64,000 nucleotides of DNA from Linanthus parryae (taxonomy: Eukaryota; Streptophyta; Magnoliopsida; Ericales; Polemoniaceae): NCBI GenBank assembly GCA_023055425.1, contig JALGPY010000003.1, positions 73,135,491 to 73,199,490 of the forward strand, given 5' to 3'. Below, in pieces: positions 11,537-23,435 of the stretch (positions within the stretch are counted from its first letter, which is position 1; each line of letters begins with the position of its first letter). Made by a program: the position numbers and the translations under genes. A model generated the notes under the pieces. It did no database searches. It was given only the letters and a program-made list of their open reading frames with translations, and was not told the origin of the DNA.

Positions 11537-12364
11537 AAGCCTCTTGTCCTCCAGATATTTTGGGCAGTTCCTCCTCCAGTGTCCAGGCTAACTGCAGTAG
11601 TGACACTCACCTTTAGTCACACCTTTGGAAATGCCACCAACAGGCTTAAGGGCAGGTTCCTTGGACTTGGAAACTGACTTGCCTTTGCCCTTGGAGGATG
11701 AGGCAAATCTTTTGCCCTTTCCTTTCTGCACCATCATAATGGCCTTGCCCTTACCCTTGTTGATGCTTTGTTCTGCTGTCCTCAACATATTGAGTAAATC
11801 TGGCTGTGATTTCACGATTTCGTTCATGTTATAGCTCATGATGAACTGTCCATAACTCTCGGGCAACGATTGCAACACGAGATCGGTTGCCAACTCTTGG
11901 CCGATCGGGAACCCCAGTCTGGCGAGATTCTCCAAGTATCCGATCACACGGAGTACAAGGGGTCACACCGGGTTCCCTTATGCTAGATGACACTTGAACA
12001 ACGCCTTAGAGACCTCATACCTCTCAACCCTTGCCTGCTCTTGGAAGAGCTGCTTCAGATGCTCGATCATATCGACATCATTCATGTTTTCGTGTTTCTT
12101 CTGAAGCTCAGAAGTCATGGTGCATAGCATAAGGAAGGCCGCATCATTAGCGTCATCAACACGCTTTTGATACGCCTTTAGGGCTGCAGGGGTATTGTTC
12201 TCTGGACCTGCTGGAACTTGCTCCTCTATTGCGTACAGTTCCTTCCCTTGCTTGAGAACGATTCTCAAGTTTCTGTATCAATCAAGGAAGTTGGTTCCAG
12301 AGAGCTTGTCCTTCTCAAGGACAGATCGTAGGGAATGTTGTGAACTCGATGAATTGTTTGCCAT
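11537..12364 (-). pseudogene. Element C gag with CCHC zinc knuckle
   Basis: Capsid/nucleocapsid part of the gag-pol ORF. The start at 12362-12364 opens MANNSSSS, matching element F's gag start. A stop (TGA in place of a tryptophan codon, in LDWYRNL context) follows within about 25 codons. Open blocks at 11978-12268 and 11588-11947 cover the UBN2-type capsid segment (QARVERYEVSKALFKC, then LPESYGQFIMSYNMNEIVKS), a Lys/Ser-rich linker and the nucleocapsid knuckle CHYC-PGHWRRNC. A TAG replaces a glutamine codon inside the knuckle at about 11588. The product would coat the genomic RNA in virus-like particles; this copy cannot make it intact. Confidence 0.85.
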
Positions 12365-14026
12365 TATGAATTCTACAAAAGGGAAAATACGCAAGTTTTT
12401 GTATTTGTGAATTTTTGACTCTATTCAATAATGGCTAGTTTATCAAATATACCTCCCACTATTTTTCTACGGATTAATAACCCTCAAGATATTAATGCGG
12501 AAAATATCCTTATATTTTCTAGTGGGCCAAGATCCATGTTTCATCTCCTTATGAGCTTGCTTTGGCAAGTCACCCATAATTTGACTACTTTAGGTGGGAA
12601 CAATTCCAATTGCATTCCTATGCAATTTTTGGTTCAATTAGGCAAATAACTCCTTATTTATCCATCCATATGCATAATCCCAATTGATTGTCTCTAGGTT
12701 TTAATCCTATTAAACACCTAGTTGCATCCAACCTCTTACTTAAACAATTTGCACACGAGGTGTGCCATCACACCACATCATTATTAACCAAGTCCCCATG
12801 CTTTGGCACGCACGATCGTGAGAAATCATGATGATGATGAGTGTTTAAATAACGAGAAGACAAAACGCAGTATTTGAATTTTGAGGGATTTTTCAAATTC
12901 AATTTTAATTGTTTTGTTGATCCATATCAACTGACCTATCTATTTGAGTTTGGGCACAACTCCAAATAATAGATCCGGGTTGTCTAATTATCTTATTATC
13001 CTAATTGCATGCATCATCCATACACCAACCAAAAAATAATAAGACAATAAAATACACAACCACAAAACGAAATAAAACGTGATGTGAATATGGCCTTTTC
13101 TAGACTAAGATAATTCCAAGCCAATGGAAATATCTATGAACCCTAAAAGCAAACACATCTCCATGCGTCTTCATCTTTTGGTCCATTCTTCATAGTCAAG
13201 TGGAAAGCTCCATGCTCCATCTTTTGTGGCTTCCTTTGGCTTTGGGCTTCTTTTCTTCAATCTTGGCTAACAATCTATTCTATCTAGCACTAGCTAACAA
13301 TTATACTAAATAAAATAAATCGCACAAGTTGAGAAAAAAATAGCTCGCAGACCATAAAACCCTAATTAATTATTACAATTAATTGATCAGCTCGCATGCC
13401 GCAAACCAAACCACAAAAATTAAACAATCACACCAAACCACATCCTAAGGCCATATCCAATCACCATGCGATTTGCACATAAACAGTTAAAATCCAATTT
13501 TAACGCGCTTGGTCAATTTTAATTGATTTTAGGATTTTCTAGGGTTAAAACGGTCCATGGGGCCCAACAATCAAATTGCCCGGACCCCAAAAGAGGAACG
13601 CCAAGGCCTTGGGCCGGCCGACGTTTAGCCCACACGGCTAGGCCGTGGGCTAGGGCTGCCCTGGCCCCTTGGCCGTCCCTTACTAGGGCAGCAAGCAAGG
13701 AGGGGCGGTCCCCTAGGGTGGCCGAACCTCCTTTGGGAGTTGTTTCCAAACCAACTCCCTTGCTTGGTGCCCAAGTTTGGTTGTTTCCTTGTATGAAAAG
13801 AACTCCTTCTTTCCATAGGATGCCCAAACCCTAGATCTAAGATCATAAAATTTGTCAAACTCACTATTTTATGCATCCAATACAAAAACTAGGTCTTATT
13901 ATGATTGATTATTGACAAATTGCATCATATGCTTGATTTGTCTTGTTTTACGCGATAAACAATAAATTTAAAGTGTAAAACTATGAAAACGTAACACATA
14001 AACCACGTTAATGCTCTACGACCTGT
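12365..14026 (-). other. Leader of element C
   Basis: About 1.66 kb between primer binding site and gag start, with no credible coding potential. It includes a GC-rich block (13560-13730) and the inverted repeat at 13735-13759 (GGGAGTTGTTT pairing with AACCAACTCCC, one mismatch near the loop), about 267 nt after the PBS. H, F and G carry the equivalent structure at the same relative position. The leader also holds the paired GCTCGCA-type motif near 13340-13400. Confidence 0.8.
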
Positions 14027-14039
14027 GGCTCTGATACCA
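14027..14039 (-). promoter_or_regulatory. Primer binding site of element C
   Basis: Minus-strand TGGTATCAGAGCC, one base inside the 5' LTR start at 14041. Confidence 0.9.
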
Positions 14040-14040
14040 C

Positions 14041-15411
14041 TGTAGGGTTTTGATCATGGATACGCAGCGGAAAAACATAATTTATCCATGCAAAACCCTC
14101 CAAGGATCACAGGACAAGAGACATAACGATGGTAAGGGAAGAAATCAAGTTACACACCTTAGGTTTCTCCTGTGGTGACTTGTAACGTGAATTTTGTCAC
14201 GTCTCTATAGTTGATCCACGCCTAGAGTTGAGATCGAGATCTTCCTTCTCCTTTTGTTCTAGCTAGGAATGGAGGAAGAGGAAGAAGAAATCATGCAACA
14301 CGAGGCAACAAGGAGGTGGCGTCCTCCTTGGTGGCCGACAGGATAGGGGCGGCGGCAAGGGGGGCGTTCGGGCTTGCTTGCTTGCTTGCACTCTCTCCTT
14401 TTGTTCTCTCCCACTCAAGTTATGAACTAAATGCGCATAAGTGTGGGAAGGAAGGAAGGAGCATCCTTTATATAGTCCAACAAATACTTGCCAACTACCT
14501 AAAGGACCTATTCTAGTCCTAATAGAATTCGGTTTAGTCCCTTCCTTTCAAATTAGTCCTACTAAGTTTGCAAGGTGTTGCAAAGTGATCCTTCTAATTA
14601 ATTAATCAGATTAATTAATTCCCAAATCTAATTCAACTCTATATAGCGTGTGACCCCATAGGTTCTATCTAGTTGGTAGCAACAATTTGCTAATATGGAG
14701 CGGTTTCTAGCAAAACATCCATTCTAGCCAACTAATAGAACACTCATCCGACAAACTTTGTACAAGTAATTGTCTCTTCCCTTTGTCTCTATATCCGGGT
14801 TGGACGCGAGACAAACAAGTCACACTCGTATATCCAATCCATAGTTTCTCGATCCATGGGAATAGCTGCAAATAACATCAATATCCTATATTGATTTATT
14901 TGAGTCTGGCCATACATTCTATAAGCACTATCCCTCGAGTGGCCTAGGATATTTTCTCCCGTTATGTGGGAGGGAAAAATTCTATATACATCCAATACGA
15001 TCTCTAAGCTTGCTTCTTATTGTATCCGGTACACGCCTTTATAACTACCCAGTTACGTTGTAGCGTTTGACGCTACCAAAATCACAAAACCATTGCACCA
15101 CGAGAAGCACTTGTGACTTAACATAACGTGTATGTAGCCTTCTCGGAGATGGGTCAATCCAGTGCGCCATTACCTTTAATGCACACCCATGTGTTGGATC
15201 ATGATATCTCCATATCAATCCAACCCCATACTAGTCTATAGATGATTATCCTATTAATCATTATACTGGAGTAGGGATATTTAAGATAAACAACACAATT
15301 GCAAGTCTAAGGACTTCATTATATTAAATATCAAATAAATAATACAATGAATGTTCTAGACAAAATAAATTCATACTAAACTAGATTGCCTCTAGGACAT
15401 CTATTCCAACA
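14041..15411 (-). repeat. 5' LTR of element C
   Basis: 1371 bp, TGTAGGG to CCAACA. It is shorter than the 3' LTR mainly because of two deletions, a small one near 14867 and a larger one (roughly 50 bp) near 15085. The palindrome GTAGCGTTTGACGCTAC is at 15060-15076. Confidence 0.92.
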
Positions 15412-16020
15412 GTCACACGCTATATAGAGTTGAACTAGATTTGGGCAATAATTAATATTATTAATTAATTAGAAGGATCACTTTGCAACACCTTGCAAAC
15501 TTAGTAGGACTAATTAGCAAGGAAGAGACTAAACCAAATTCTAGTAGGACTAGAATAGGGCCTTTAGGTAGTTCACAAGGATTTGTTGAAATATATCAAG
15601 GATGCTCCTTCCTTCCTTCCCACACTTATGACACTACTGTTCATAACTTGAGTGGGAGAGAACAAAGGAGAGAGAGCAAGCAACAACAGGGCCGAACCGA
15701 CCCCCTTGCGCCGCCCCTACCCGTCGGCCAACAAAGGAGGCCGAATCCTCTTTTTTGCCTTGTGTTGTGTGATTTCTTCTTCCTCTTCCTCCGGCGAAGC
15801 TAGCACAAAGGAGAAGGAATATCTTGATCTCAACTCTAGGCATGGATCAACCGTAGAGAGGTGACACAATTCACGTTACAAGTCATCACAGGAAAAACCT
15901 TAAGGTGTGTAACATGATTCTTCCTTTACCATCGTTATGATTCTCTTTCTGTGATCCTTGGAGGGTATTGAATGGATAAATTATCTTTTTCCGTTGCGTA
16001 TCCATGATCAAAACCCTACA
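15412..16020 (+). repeat. 3' LTR of element D, right part (U3 end, R, U5)
   Basis: It starts with the duplicated GTCAC and continues the D LTR from 6974: the purine-rich stretch, the R/U5 region and the end AAAACCCTACA at 16020. Directly after it the reading frame of element E RT resumes (CATTGGAAACGAC), so D is inserted in E. D's own duplication would be ATGCT (16021-16025), but D's 5' end is lost. Confidence 0.88.
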
Positions 16021-17018
16021 ATGCTATTCATTGGAAACGACATTCCTATGATGCAATCTGTTAAAGATTGCTAGGAAAGTGTTACTCAATGAAAGAGCTT
16101 ATAATCTTGGTATCAAGATCTATAAAGATAGAGTTTTCTCAAAAAAAAAAAAGATCTATAAAGATAGATCTAGGAATCTGATCGGCCTAAGTCAAAGTAC
16201 ATATATAGACAACGTGTTGAAGCGGTTCAACATGCAAGATTCCAAGAAGGAATTCTTGCCCATGTCGCATGGAATCACTCTTTCGAAGAGTGGTTGTCCT
16301 TCCAATGAGATTGAGAAGGAACGCATGAGTAGGGTTCCCTATGCCTCGGCCATAGGATCCATCATATACGCCATGTTATGTACTAGACCAGATGTGTCAT
16401 ACGCGCTAAGTATGACAAGCAAATATCAGTCCAATCTAGGTGAGAGTCACTGGATTGCAGTCAAGAACATCCTAAAGTACTAGAGAAGAACTAAGGATGC
16501 GCTCTTGATATTTGGAGGGGAGGAAGAGTTGCGTGTAAGGGATTACACGAATGCAAGCTTCGAAACCGACATAGATGATTTCAGATCACATTCGGGTTTT
16601 GTGTTTAGTCTGAATGGTGCAGCGGTGAGCTGGAAGAGTTCCAAGCAAGATACGATGGCTGATTCTACAACAGAGGCTGCGTACATTGCTGCAAATGGCG
16701 CAGCAAAGGGGGTTGTTTGTTTAGGAAGTTCATCACTGAGCTTGGTGTGGTTCCTAGCATTGCGGATCCAGTAGAGTTGTATTGTGACAACACTGGAGCG
16801 ATCACGCAATCAAAGGAAACCAGGTCACACCAGAAATCCAAGAACGCACTCAGGAAGTTCCATCTTATTCGAGATATTATGGATATAGGAGATGTTCAGA
16901 TATGCAAGATTCCTACAGATGAGAATCTGTTAGATCCACTTACAAAGCCGCTTGTTCAGCGCAAGCATGAAGGGCACACTAGGAGCTTGTTATACGAGAT
17001 GCACCAAATTGGCTCTAA
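16021..17018 (+). pseudogene. Element E pol, second part: end of RT and RNase H
   Basis: Picks up just after the RT catalytic aspartates (IGNDIPMMQSVKDW) and runs through the copia RNase H (CDNTGAITQSK) to the terminal NWL and TAA at 17016-17018. It is broken by a stop at about 16481, a frameshift near 16715 and a one-base loss near 16989. It is older and distinct from C and D: the serine-alanine-isoleucine-glycine site that is a stop in both of those is intact here. A 20-bp A-tailed insertion with a 16-bp duplication sits at 16133-16152. Confidence 0.85.
16133..16152 (+). mobile_element. Minute A-tailed insertion with 16-bp target duplication
   Basis: Eight bases (GTTTTCTC) followed by twelve A residues lie between two exact copies of GATCTATAAAGATAGA (16117-16132 and 16153-16168). 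Sister copies of this pol region have one copy of the 16-mer and no insert. A poly(A) end and a duplication of this length are the signature of LINE-type target-primed reverse transcription, here almost completely 5'-truncated. The net gain of 36 bp keeps the frame open. Slippage or template switching could mimic this. Confidence 0.55.
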
Positions 17019-17019
17019 T

Positions 17020-17032
17020 GCAAGTGGAAGAC
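17020..17032 (+). promoter_or_regulatory. Polypurine tract of element E
   Basis: GCAAGTGGAAGAC, one base different from the tract of C and D, just before the 3' LTR. Confidence 0.8.
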
Positions 17033-18346
17033 TGTAGGAATAGATGACCTAGAGGCAATCTAGTTTAGTATGAACAATAATTGGCTAGAATATTCATTGT
17101 ATTATTTATGGAGATATTTAATATAAAGAAGTCCTTAGATTTACAATTGTGTTGTTTATCTTAAATATCCCTAGTCCATTGTACTGATTAACAGGACAAT
17201 CAACAATAGACTAGTATGGGGTTGGATTGATATGGAGATATCACGTTCCAACACATGGGTATGCATTAGGAGTTTGAAGTCACTAGATTATCTAGTTGTG
17301 GAATATTGTGTTTTGGTAGCGTTAAACGCTACACCGTGATTGGGTAGTCATAAAGGCGCGTATCAGACATAATATGAAGCAAACTTAGAAACCGTAGTGA
17401 TGTAGATAGAATTTTTCCCTCTCACATAACGGGATAAAATATCCACGGCCACTTGAGGGATAGTGATTATAAAATGTCTGGCCAGACTCAATAAAATCAG
17501 TATGGGATATTGATGTTATTTGCACGAATAAGGCTATTCCCACGATCGAGAAAGTATGGATTGGATATACGAGTGTGACTTGTATGTCTCGTGTCCAATC
17601 CGGATATAGAGACAAAGGGATGAGACAATACTTTCACAAGGTATGTCGAATGACTATTTCTATTAGTTGGGTGGAATGGATGTGTTGCTAGACACCGCTC
17701 CATGTTAGTAAATAGTTACTACCAACTAAGTAGAAACCTTTGAGGTCACACGCCGTATGGATTGAACTAGACTTGAAAATTAATTAATATGATTAATTAA
17801 TTAGAAGGATCAAAGTGCAACGACTTGCCAACTTAGTAGGACTAATATGCAAGTGAGACTAATCCGAACTTGAGTAGGATTAGGAGAGGGCCTTTATGTA
17901 GTAAACAAGGAGTTGTTGGACTATATAAAGGATGCTCCTAGATTCCTTCCTACACAATAATGCTCATAACATTACTTGAGTAGGAGACAAGCAAGGAGAG
18001 AGAGAGCAAGACAAAGGAGGCCGACCGACCCCCTTGTCCGCCCCCTACCTGTCGGCCACAAAGAAGAGGCCGAGCCTCTCTTTGGTCTCAGTTGCGTGAT
18101 TTCTTCTTCCTCTTCCATCATTCCTAGCTATCACAAGGAGTTGGAGGATCTAGAGCTCGATCTTCGGCGTGGATAAACAGTAGAGACACAACAATATTTG
18201 TGTTTGAAGTCATCACAGGAGACCTACAAGGTACTTTTTATGAATCCTTTACTATCGTTATAAATTCTCTTCCTGTGATCTTTGGAGGGTCTTGATTGGA
18301 TTAATTATTGTTTATTCCGGTGCGTATCCATGATCAAAACCCTACA
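17033..18346 (+). repeat. 3' LTR of element E
   Basis: 1314 bp, TGTAGGAATAG to AAAACCCTACA. It is shortened by an internal deletion near 17275 relative to F's LTR. It keeps the palindrome (GTAGCGTTAAACGCTAC, 17316-17332) and a TATATAA box at 17923-17929. Immediately downstream, at 18347, lies gag of a different copia lineage, so E seems to have inserted into that element. Confidence 0.88.
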
Positions 18347-19517
18347 ATGATGTCCTTATTTACAATAAAGGAATGCATGAAGTTCTAGTATGATGGAGGT
18401 AATGAAACCAAAAATAAGAGTGTGGCATCCTGATCATTCACCTTTTCCTCAATATTACGCAAATCAAGAAGAATTGTATTCAATTAATCATGGTGATTCT
18501 TGGGCGCCGTACCTTCGAGCATCGGCTGAGTAAAGAACCGTTTCTTAAGCATCAACTTGCTGGTGAGTGACACCGTCATGTAGAGACTCTTGAACTTGAG
18601 CCATATAGTCGCCTAGGGGTGTTCATGAACCGACCAGACTGAAGAAACCGGGCCGCACCAAATCAAACCGCACCTAGCGTCGGTTCTTTTAAATTTTCAA
18701 TACACTATGTGGTTTTCATTTTTATAAAACCAAACCAGGCCATTACCGAATCGGACCGAAACCAGATGACCGACTAAAAATCGGACTGTACCGTGAACAC
18801 CCCAATAGCCGCTAATGTGTTTGAACTTATTAGTTCATGACCAATTCGAGTGTTGGTCACTAGCATATATTGTCAACTTATTGTTTATCTTTCAAGAGAT
18901 TATAAATCTTTATTTTAACATTCTAATTTAGTATCCGAATTGCCATAAATGTTGTGTGTGTATATAAACACTATGTGAAAATTTAATAATCTACACACAA
19001 AAGTAGAATTTTAAGCATTTATTAATTACATTGAGAATCAAGAAAACAAGAACTTTGAATTTAGTTTTTCTTAGTTCAATGATGTAGCATGTTATAGTAC
19101 TAAAAACCGTAGGTATTAACAAGAACCAAAGCATATTATATCGGCGCATTTTTATTTCTCTAGTTTTTTAACCAGAGGTATTTCAGTTTTAAATATAGAA
19201 AAATTGATCATATCGGTTTATGTGTCATTTGCAGCCAAAAACCGACCGAACCGGACCGTGAACACCCCAATAGACGCCGCCGTTGTCTGATCTTCGACCT
19301 CGGTGATAACTTCATCCGATAAGCACAAAAAAATCGTTGAGTGTTCCTTCTCCTCCATTATTCTATACTCCGGAGATGCAACATAATTGCCTCCCTTGTA
19401 CATGGCCAAAGGCGTCCAGATGCCTTGCGACTTCAATAAGGCTCACATATTGATCTTCAATAGACTGAAGTTGTTCCCTTCCGTAAACCTATTGATCTTC
19501 AACACCGATTCGAACAT
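18347..19517 (-). pseudogene. Element I: Tork/Tnt1-like copia gag (UBN2 type), interrupted
   Basis: Translated on the minus strand, the two arms give the classic copia capsid pattern: an amino arm with FTEGNNFSLLKINM, ALLKSQGIWTPLAM and STIFLCLSDEVITEV, then, beyond the hAT-like insertion, IWLKFKSLYMTVSLTSKLML, FTQPMLEGTAPKNHHD and LLDLRNIEEKVNDQD. The probable start is the ATG at 19515-19517. In-frame stops follow (one after KINM, one after KNHHD), so it is dead. The rest of I, including pol, would lie left of E and is outside the window. Lineage is judged from remembered resemblance to Tnt1-type gag. Confidence 0.72.
18614..19270. mobile_element. hAT-like non-autonomous element inserted in copia gag
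   Basis: The ends are TAGGGGTGTTC at 18614 and GAACACCCCAA at 19270, an imperfect terminal inverted repeat, flanked by near-identical 8-bp sequences TAGTCGCC (18606-18613) and TAGACGCC (19271-19278). Removing the element joins the two gag arms in frame at the expected place, which supports the boundaries. No transposase ORF is present. A second terminus, GAACACCCCAA followed by TAGCCGCT, lies inside at 18795-18805, so the insertion may be a compound of a 192-bp element and a further piece. Confidence 0.6.
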
Positions 19518-19563
19518 CGTTCTTGGTGGAATAATGATGATCTAAGACCCGATACTAGATTTT

Positions 19564-20004
19564 TGTAGGCTCCTACCTCACGAACGACGAAACAGAACAA
19601 GAAAATAAGAAAGAGCACAATATTTAACGTGGTTTGCCAGCACAATTCGTGCTAACTACGTCCACTACGAAGACTAAGATTTATTTAGCAAGATGAGCGG
19701 TTACAACTTAGTGCATAATAGTCTAAGACACTTAGGGAACCTTTTATAGTTCTTAGAACCGACCTAGAACCGTCCTAGAGCTAATAGGAAACCATTCCAA
19801 AACACTAGACCTCGACACAGATCGTTCGACCTCCGGCAGAGTCCTGCGACCTTCTGACACTGGTCGTGCAACCTGGTATATAGGTCTTGCGGCCTCATTT
19901 TCCTGAAGCTCGCAGCCTTATTTTCCTTAGCCTCCTTTTCCATCCTTTGGTCTTTGTTGTCTCTTCTTGGGGATTTATTCACCATTCAAGGCATAATCCA
20001 ACAA
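19564..20004 (-). repeat. 5' LTR of Tork-like element I
   Basis: About 441 bp, read on the minus strand from TGTTGGATTATG to GGAGCCTACA. A degenerate PBS follows at 19546-19557 (TAGTATCGGGTC against TGGTATCAGAGC, 8 of 12), then gag, which fixes it as a 5' LTR. No partner LTR or duplication is in view. Confidence 0.6.
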
Positions 20005-21764
20005 TATGAGTGTTGTTTATGTATAATGACATAGCATACGCGCGAAAATATATGTTTTCCCCATTATACATAGTCCGTAATCCATATCCGCATTATACAT
20101 GGTGAAATATATACATTAGCTAAGTTGAATAATGAATTGCCTTTTTGGAAAATATGGCGTAAACACCCTAAGCTCGTGACACAATTGATAATCCATGTGG
20201 CACCTCATACGAGAGACACGTGTGCATACTTCGTGCTCCGTAAAGTACTGTAACATACTCTTTGCCTAAGTGTATGCGAAGGATTGTGAGCCAGGGTCCT
20301 TTTCATATGTGCCTTATGCTAACGGGACTTGGGGGTGCAAGTGGCTTGGAGGCTAGAGTGATGACTGTCGCGTGGGAGGTGCTAGCCTTGTATACGAACC
20401 TTGTATGTTATCCAGAGCCTTGTGAATGGACTGTCCACGTCCCAGAAAACGCGAACCAAGAATCCTACATATAAGGACCGCAAGCCGTTCAATTAGGCAA
20501 ACGTTGGGGTCGCAAATGGCTCCATCACCATCGTGGATGCTTACCCTCATCTGTCTTATGGCATGTATATATAGAGGGATCAGTCCCATTCATGCCCATA
20601 TACATATCGATCATCAGCCTAAGATCAAGAAGTCACTGCCTCCTCTCTTGGCTCACTCTCTGGCCCCAAACAGATTAACCATGCGTCGTTTGTTTTGCTC
20701 TTCTACCTACACGGACACATGCGGGATGCTCCAGATTCCCTCTTCCATACATATGGTTTTCGTTCTCACTTTGGATCCAGTTTTGAGAAGATTTCACTTG
20801 AGTACTTACACTAATAAACTTGTGTTCATAAACTAGGCAAGTGGGGATTAACTCAAAATCTCACTCGTTAAAATCATCGATAGTTGAATGAGAAATGAGG
20901 CGTTGAAGTTTGATGTATCTCAATTGAATAAAGTAAAAGAGTCCCACATTGGTCTTGAAGAGGAAGTTTACATGGTGTATCTATACCTAGATTGACAAGT
21001 AAGGACAAGCTCTATAGGTGTTGAAATTTTGTCAAGGAAGGGTGTGTATAAGGCAATGGATAGGGTGTGGTGTAGACTATTGAATAGTGTTCGGATTATA
21101 GAAAATCAGAACTAAGAACCTTATACCAAGAACACAAATTGATCGGAGAGAAGAGAGATATAGAGGAAAGAGGTGGAAATAAGCAATACTGTACTGTGGA
21201 AGGGGAAAAATAGCTTGTGGCAGCAATTTGGCAATTCAGTACAGAGGTATCAGTGTATGGAATAATCATAATATACCACCAGGAGTGATAAGTGTACTGG
21301 AAATGGCATATAGGACTGTCCTATTTATACTAGTTTGGCTCGGGAAACCAATGGGAGACACGTGAGCGTTCGGCGGCCCATGGCACATTATGCTGGCAGC
21401 GTACCATGAATCCGTGGAGGATGTCACAAATGATGTCAAACTAATATAAATGAAGACAGCTAGACAAGTTGGCTTCGTGCGTACAGTACTGGTCGCATAT
21501 GGGACGACAACCACATGTGACGACCTTATTCTTCACTTCATACCACGAGAACCCCCGACTCCCGTGTGGAATGATAGGCACGATTTTGATCTGATGGCTA
21601 AGGATGATTGTTGTTCGGTATCTTCTACGGTTCAGATGGGCGCATAACGTCCCTTGAAACTGCTGTCTTTTGACAGTTCGGAGGCAAAATGGCGTTTTGA
21701 AGTTAAATTCTTCGAACTTATTTTTGAGATTCGGATCCTTGGGATTCGGGCCTCTAGTATTTAA
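20005..21764. other. Unassigned intergenic stretch
   Basis: No recognisable gene or element. The ORF at 20426-20836 (136 codons) has no motif I recognise. Promoter-like features are a TATATATAG run near 20566 (plus strand) and TATAAATA on the minus strand near 21333-21340, followed on that strand by CT-rich sequence; either could belong to an old LTR. The right edge is the TTTAA target duplication at 21760-21764. Confidence 0.4.
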
Positions 21765-22380
21765 TGTAACACTCCCCTATTCCAGCTCGGTAGAGACCGG
21801 GAGAGTGCCACTCGAATAGCGGAAATCGAGAACAAAACATCCCATAAAAGCTAAATAACAAGTTATTACATTGTCGTATTTAGACTACAATACATGCTAC
21901 AACATTAGGATAATGATTTTAAACTTGTTTTCTCATCGTGAAGTGATGACACAAGATAATCTACTTGAGTCTCGAATCCCGCTACTCCATAATTCCAGCT
22001 TCTAGGCCTGCAGGGGAATGAAACAAAGACCGCAGTTTTTCGAAAAACAGCAAGAAATGCTGAGTGAACAGAGTATAAGTAAAACATATCAGAGTTCGCA
22101 GCAGTATAAATAACAATGCCAAATGAGATTCGAACCAATATAGAATCCAAGAATCCGACCGTGATGCACAGTAGCTATATGTAGTAGTGCCGACAAAGGG
22201 CCTGCTAAAAATTAATGCCAACAAGGCTGTTAAATTATCGATATTTGTTTCACAGTACCCAGGTAGACCAGTGACCACATCAGACATACTAGACATTAAG
22301 TGTTGCAACACCCTCCTAAGAGCGTCAACCAAAGGAGTGGTATCTAGAAGCTGGACCCTAGCCAACAAGGCAAAGAGCCG

Positions 22381-22490
22381 GGGCACACGAAGTCCCGCAT
22401 TTTAGGGACCAAAACCCAAGGGATCGAAACCTGAGGGGCACGCGAAGTCCCGCATTTTAGGGACCTGAGTCCAAGGGATCGAAACCTGAT
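22381..22490 (+). repeat. 55-bp direct tandem duplication
   Basis: Two adjacent 55-bp units (22381-22435, 22436-22490) share GAAGTCCCGCATTTTAGGGA and GGGATCGAAACCTGA, with a more degraded third trace downstream near 22530. They are internal to the solo LTR. Confidence 0.8.
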
Positions 22491-23347
22491 AAAAGTAACA
22501 TAACTGGTTCCGGTACATGCGAATCGTTTTACTTTACTTCGGGGATCGAACCCGAATATATCTTTAGGGACTAAGCCCAGGGAATCATCACCCAATATAG
22601 GTAACATCACTGATTCGTACAAACTTTTCGATTACTGATTTATGATCAAGTGTGACAAGTATTTCAAACTCAAATAATATTTCGATAATTCGTAAACAGA
22701 TAAAACACACTTATCAAGTAGGGGATGAAATACGATAACTGTTTTCACTTAAGCAAGTAATGGACACGAATAAGCTGGCACGCAAGGCTAAGCATGTAAA
22801 ACTCACCCGAGTCGAAACAACAATTATCCGCAAGTATCTCCTACGGGTAGTCGACGTAGCCCACGTCTATGAAACCGTCCCCTACAGTTTATCAATTATT
22901 CAGTCACAATAGTTCTCTACAAATAATTGCACAAACCCCATATGGTTGCTCGACTAGGATGAACCCGTTACGATACCCAAAGTATCGGTTATAAGAAGAT
23001 GTATTTATTTAGTTAAATAGCTATCTAACTCATTTGGCTATAAAATATTAATTTACGATTTATTAAAACAACAATTCCAAATATTGTGTAAGTATTATTT
23101 GACGACTATTTATTATTTTGGTAAGAAGTACTACTAATTATTAGGATTTTCACATAAACCAACAATTCTTATAATTGTAAAAGTTACATCTAAAGAAATT
23201 ATTTCAAATTTATAACTAATTGGTTTTATTTCATGAAACCAATAACCAATTTTAAGATATTATAAAATGTTAATGAATATTTGGGAATTTACTATTAGAG
23301 TGACTTTTAATTAATAATCAAACGTTATTTCTCAATTGATTATATAA

Positions 23348-23379
23348 GTATATATATATATATATATTGATTATATAAG

Positions 23380-23433
<54 letters not shown>
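23348..23433 (+). repeat. TA and CA dinucleotide microsatellite
   Basis: Alternating TA blocks separated by a duplicated TTGATTATATAAG segment, then about 20 CA units from 23394 to 23433. Confidence 0.95.

Positions 23434-23435
<2 letters not shown>

Larger units (their letters stand above)
6975..15411 (-). mobile_element. Complete Angela/BARE-1-like copia retrotransposon C, inserted in the 3' LTR of D
   Basis: Element of 8437 bp on the minus strand: 5' LTR 14041-15411, PBS 14027-14039, leader, gag, protease, integrase, RT, RNase H, polypurine tract 8402-8414, 3' LTR 6975-8401. It is flanked by a perfect 5-bp duplication GTCAC (6970-6974 and 15412-15416). The domain order PR-INT-RT-RH is that of Ty1/copia. 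Assignment to the Angela lineage rests on remembered resemblance of RT and RNase H to BARE-1-type elements. The two LTRs differ by many substitutions and two sizeable deletions in the 5' copy, and the ORF carries multiple stops and frameshifts, so it is an older, dead insertion. Confidence 0.93.

Noticed and set aside
20426..20836. 136-codon ORF downstream of element I
   Set aside because: No recognisable motif, no codon-level sign of conservation, and a TATA-like run lies inside it; left as unassigned DNA.
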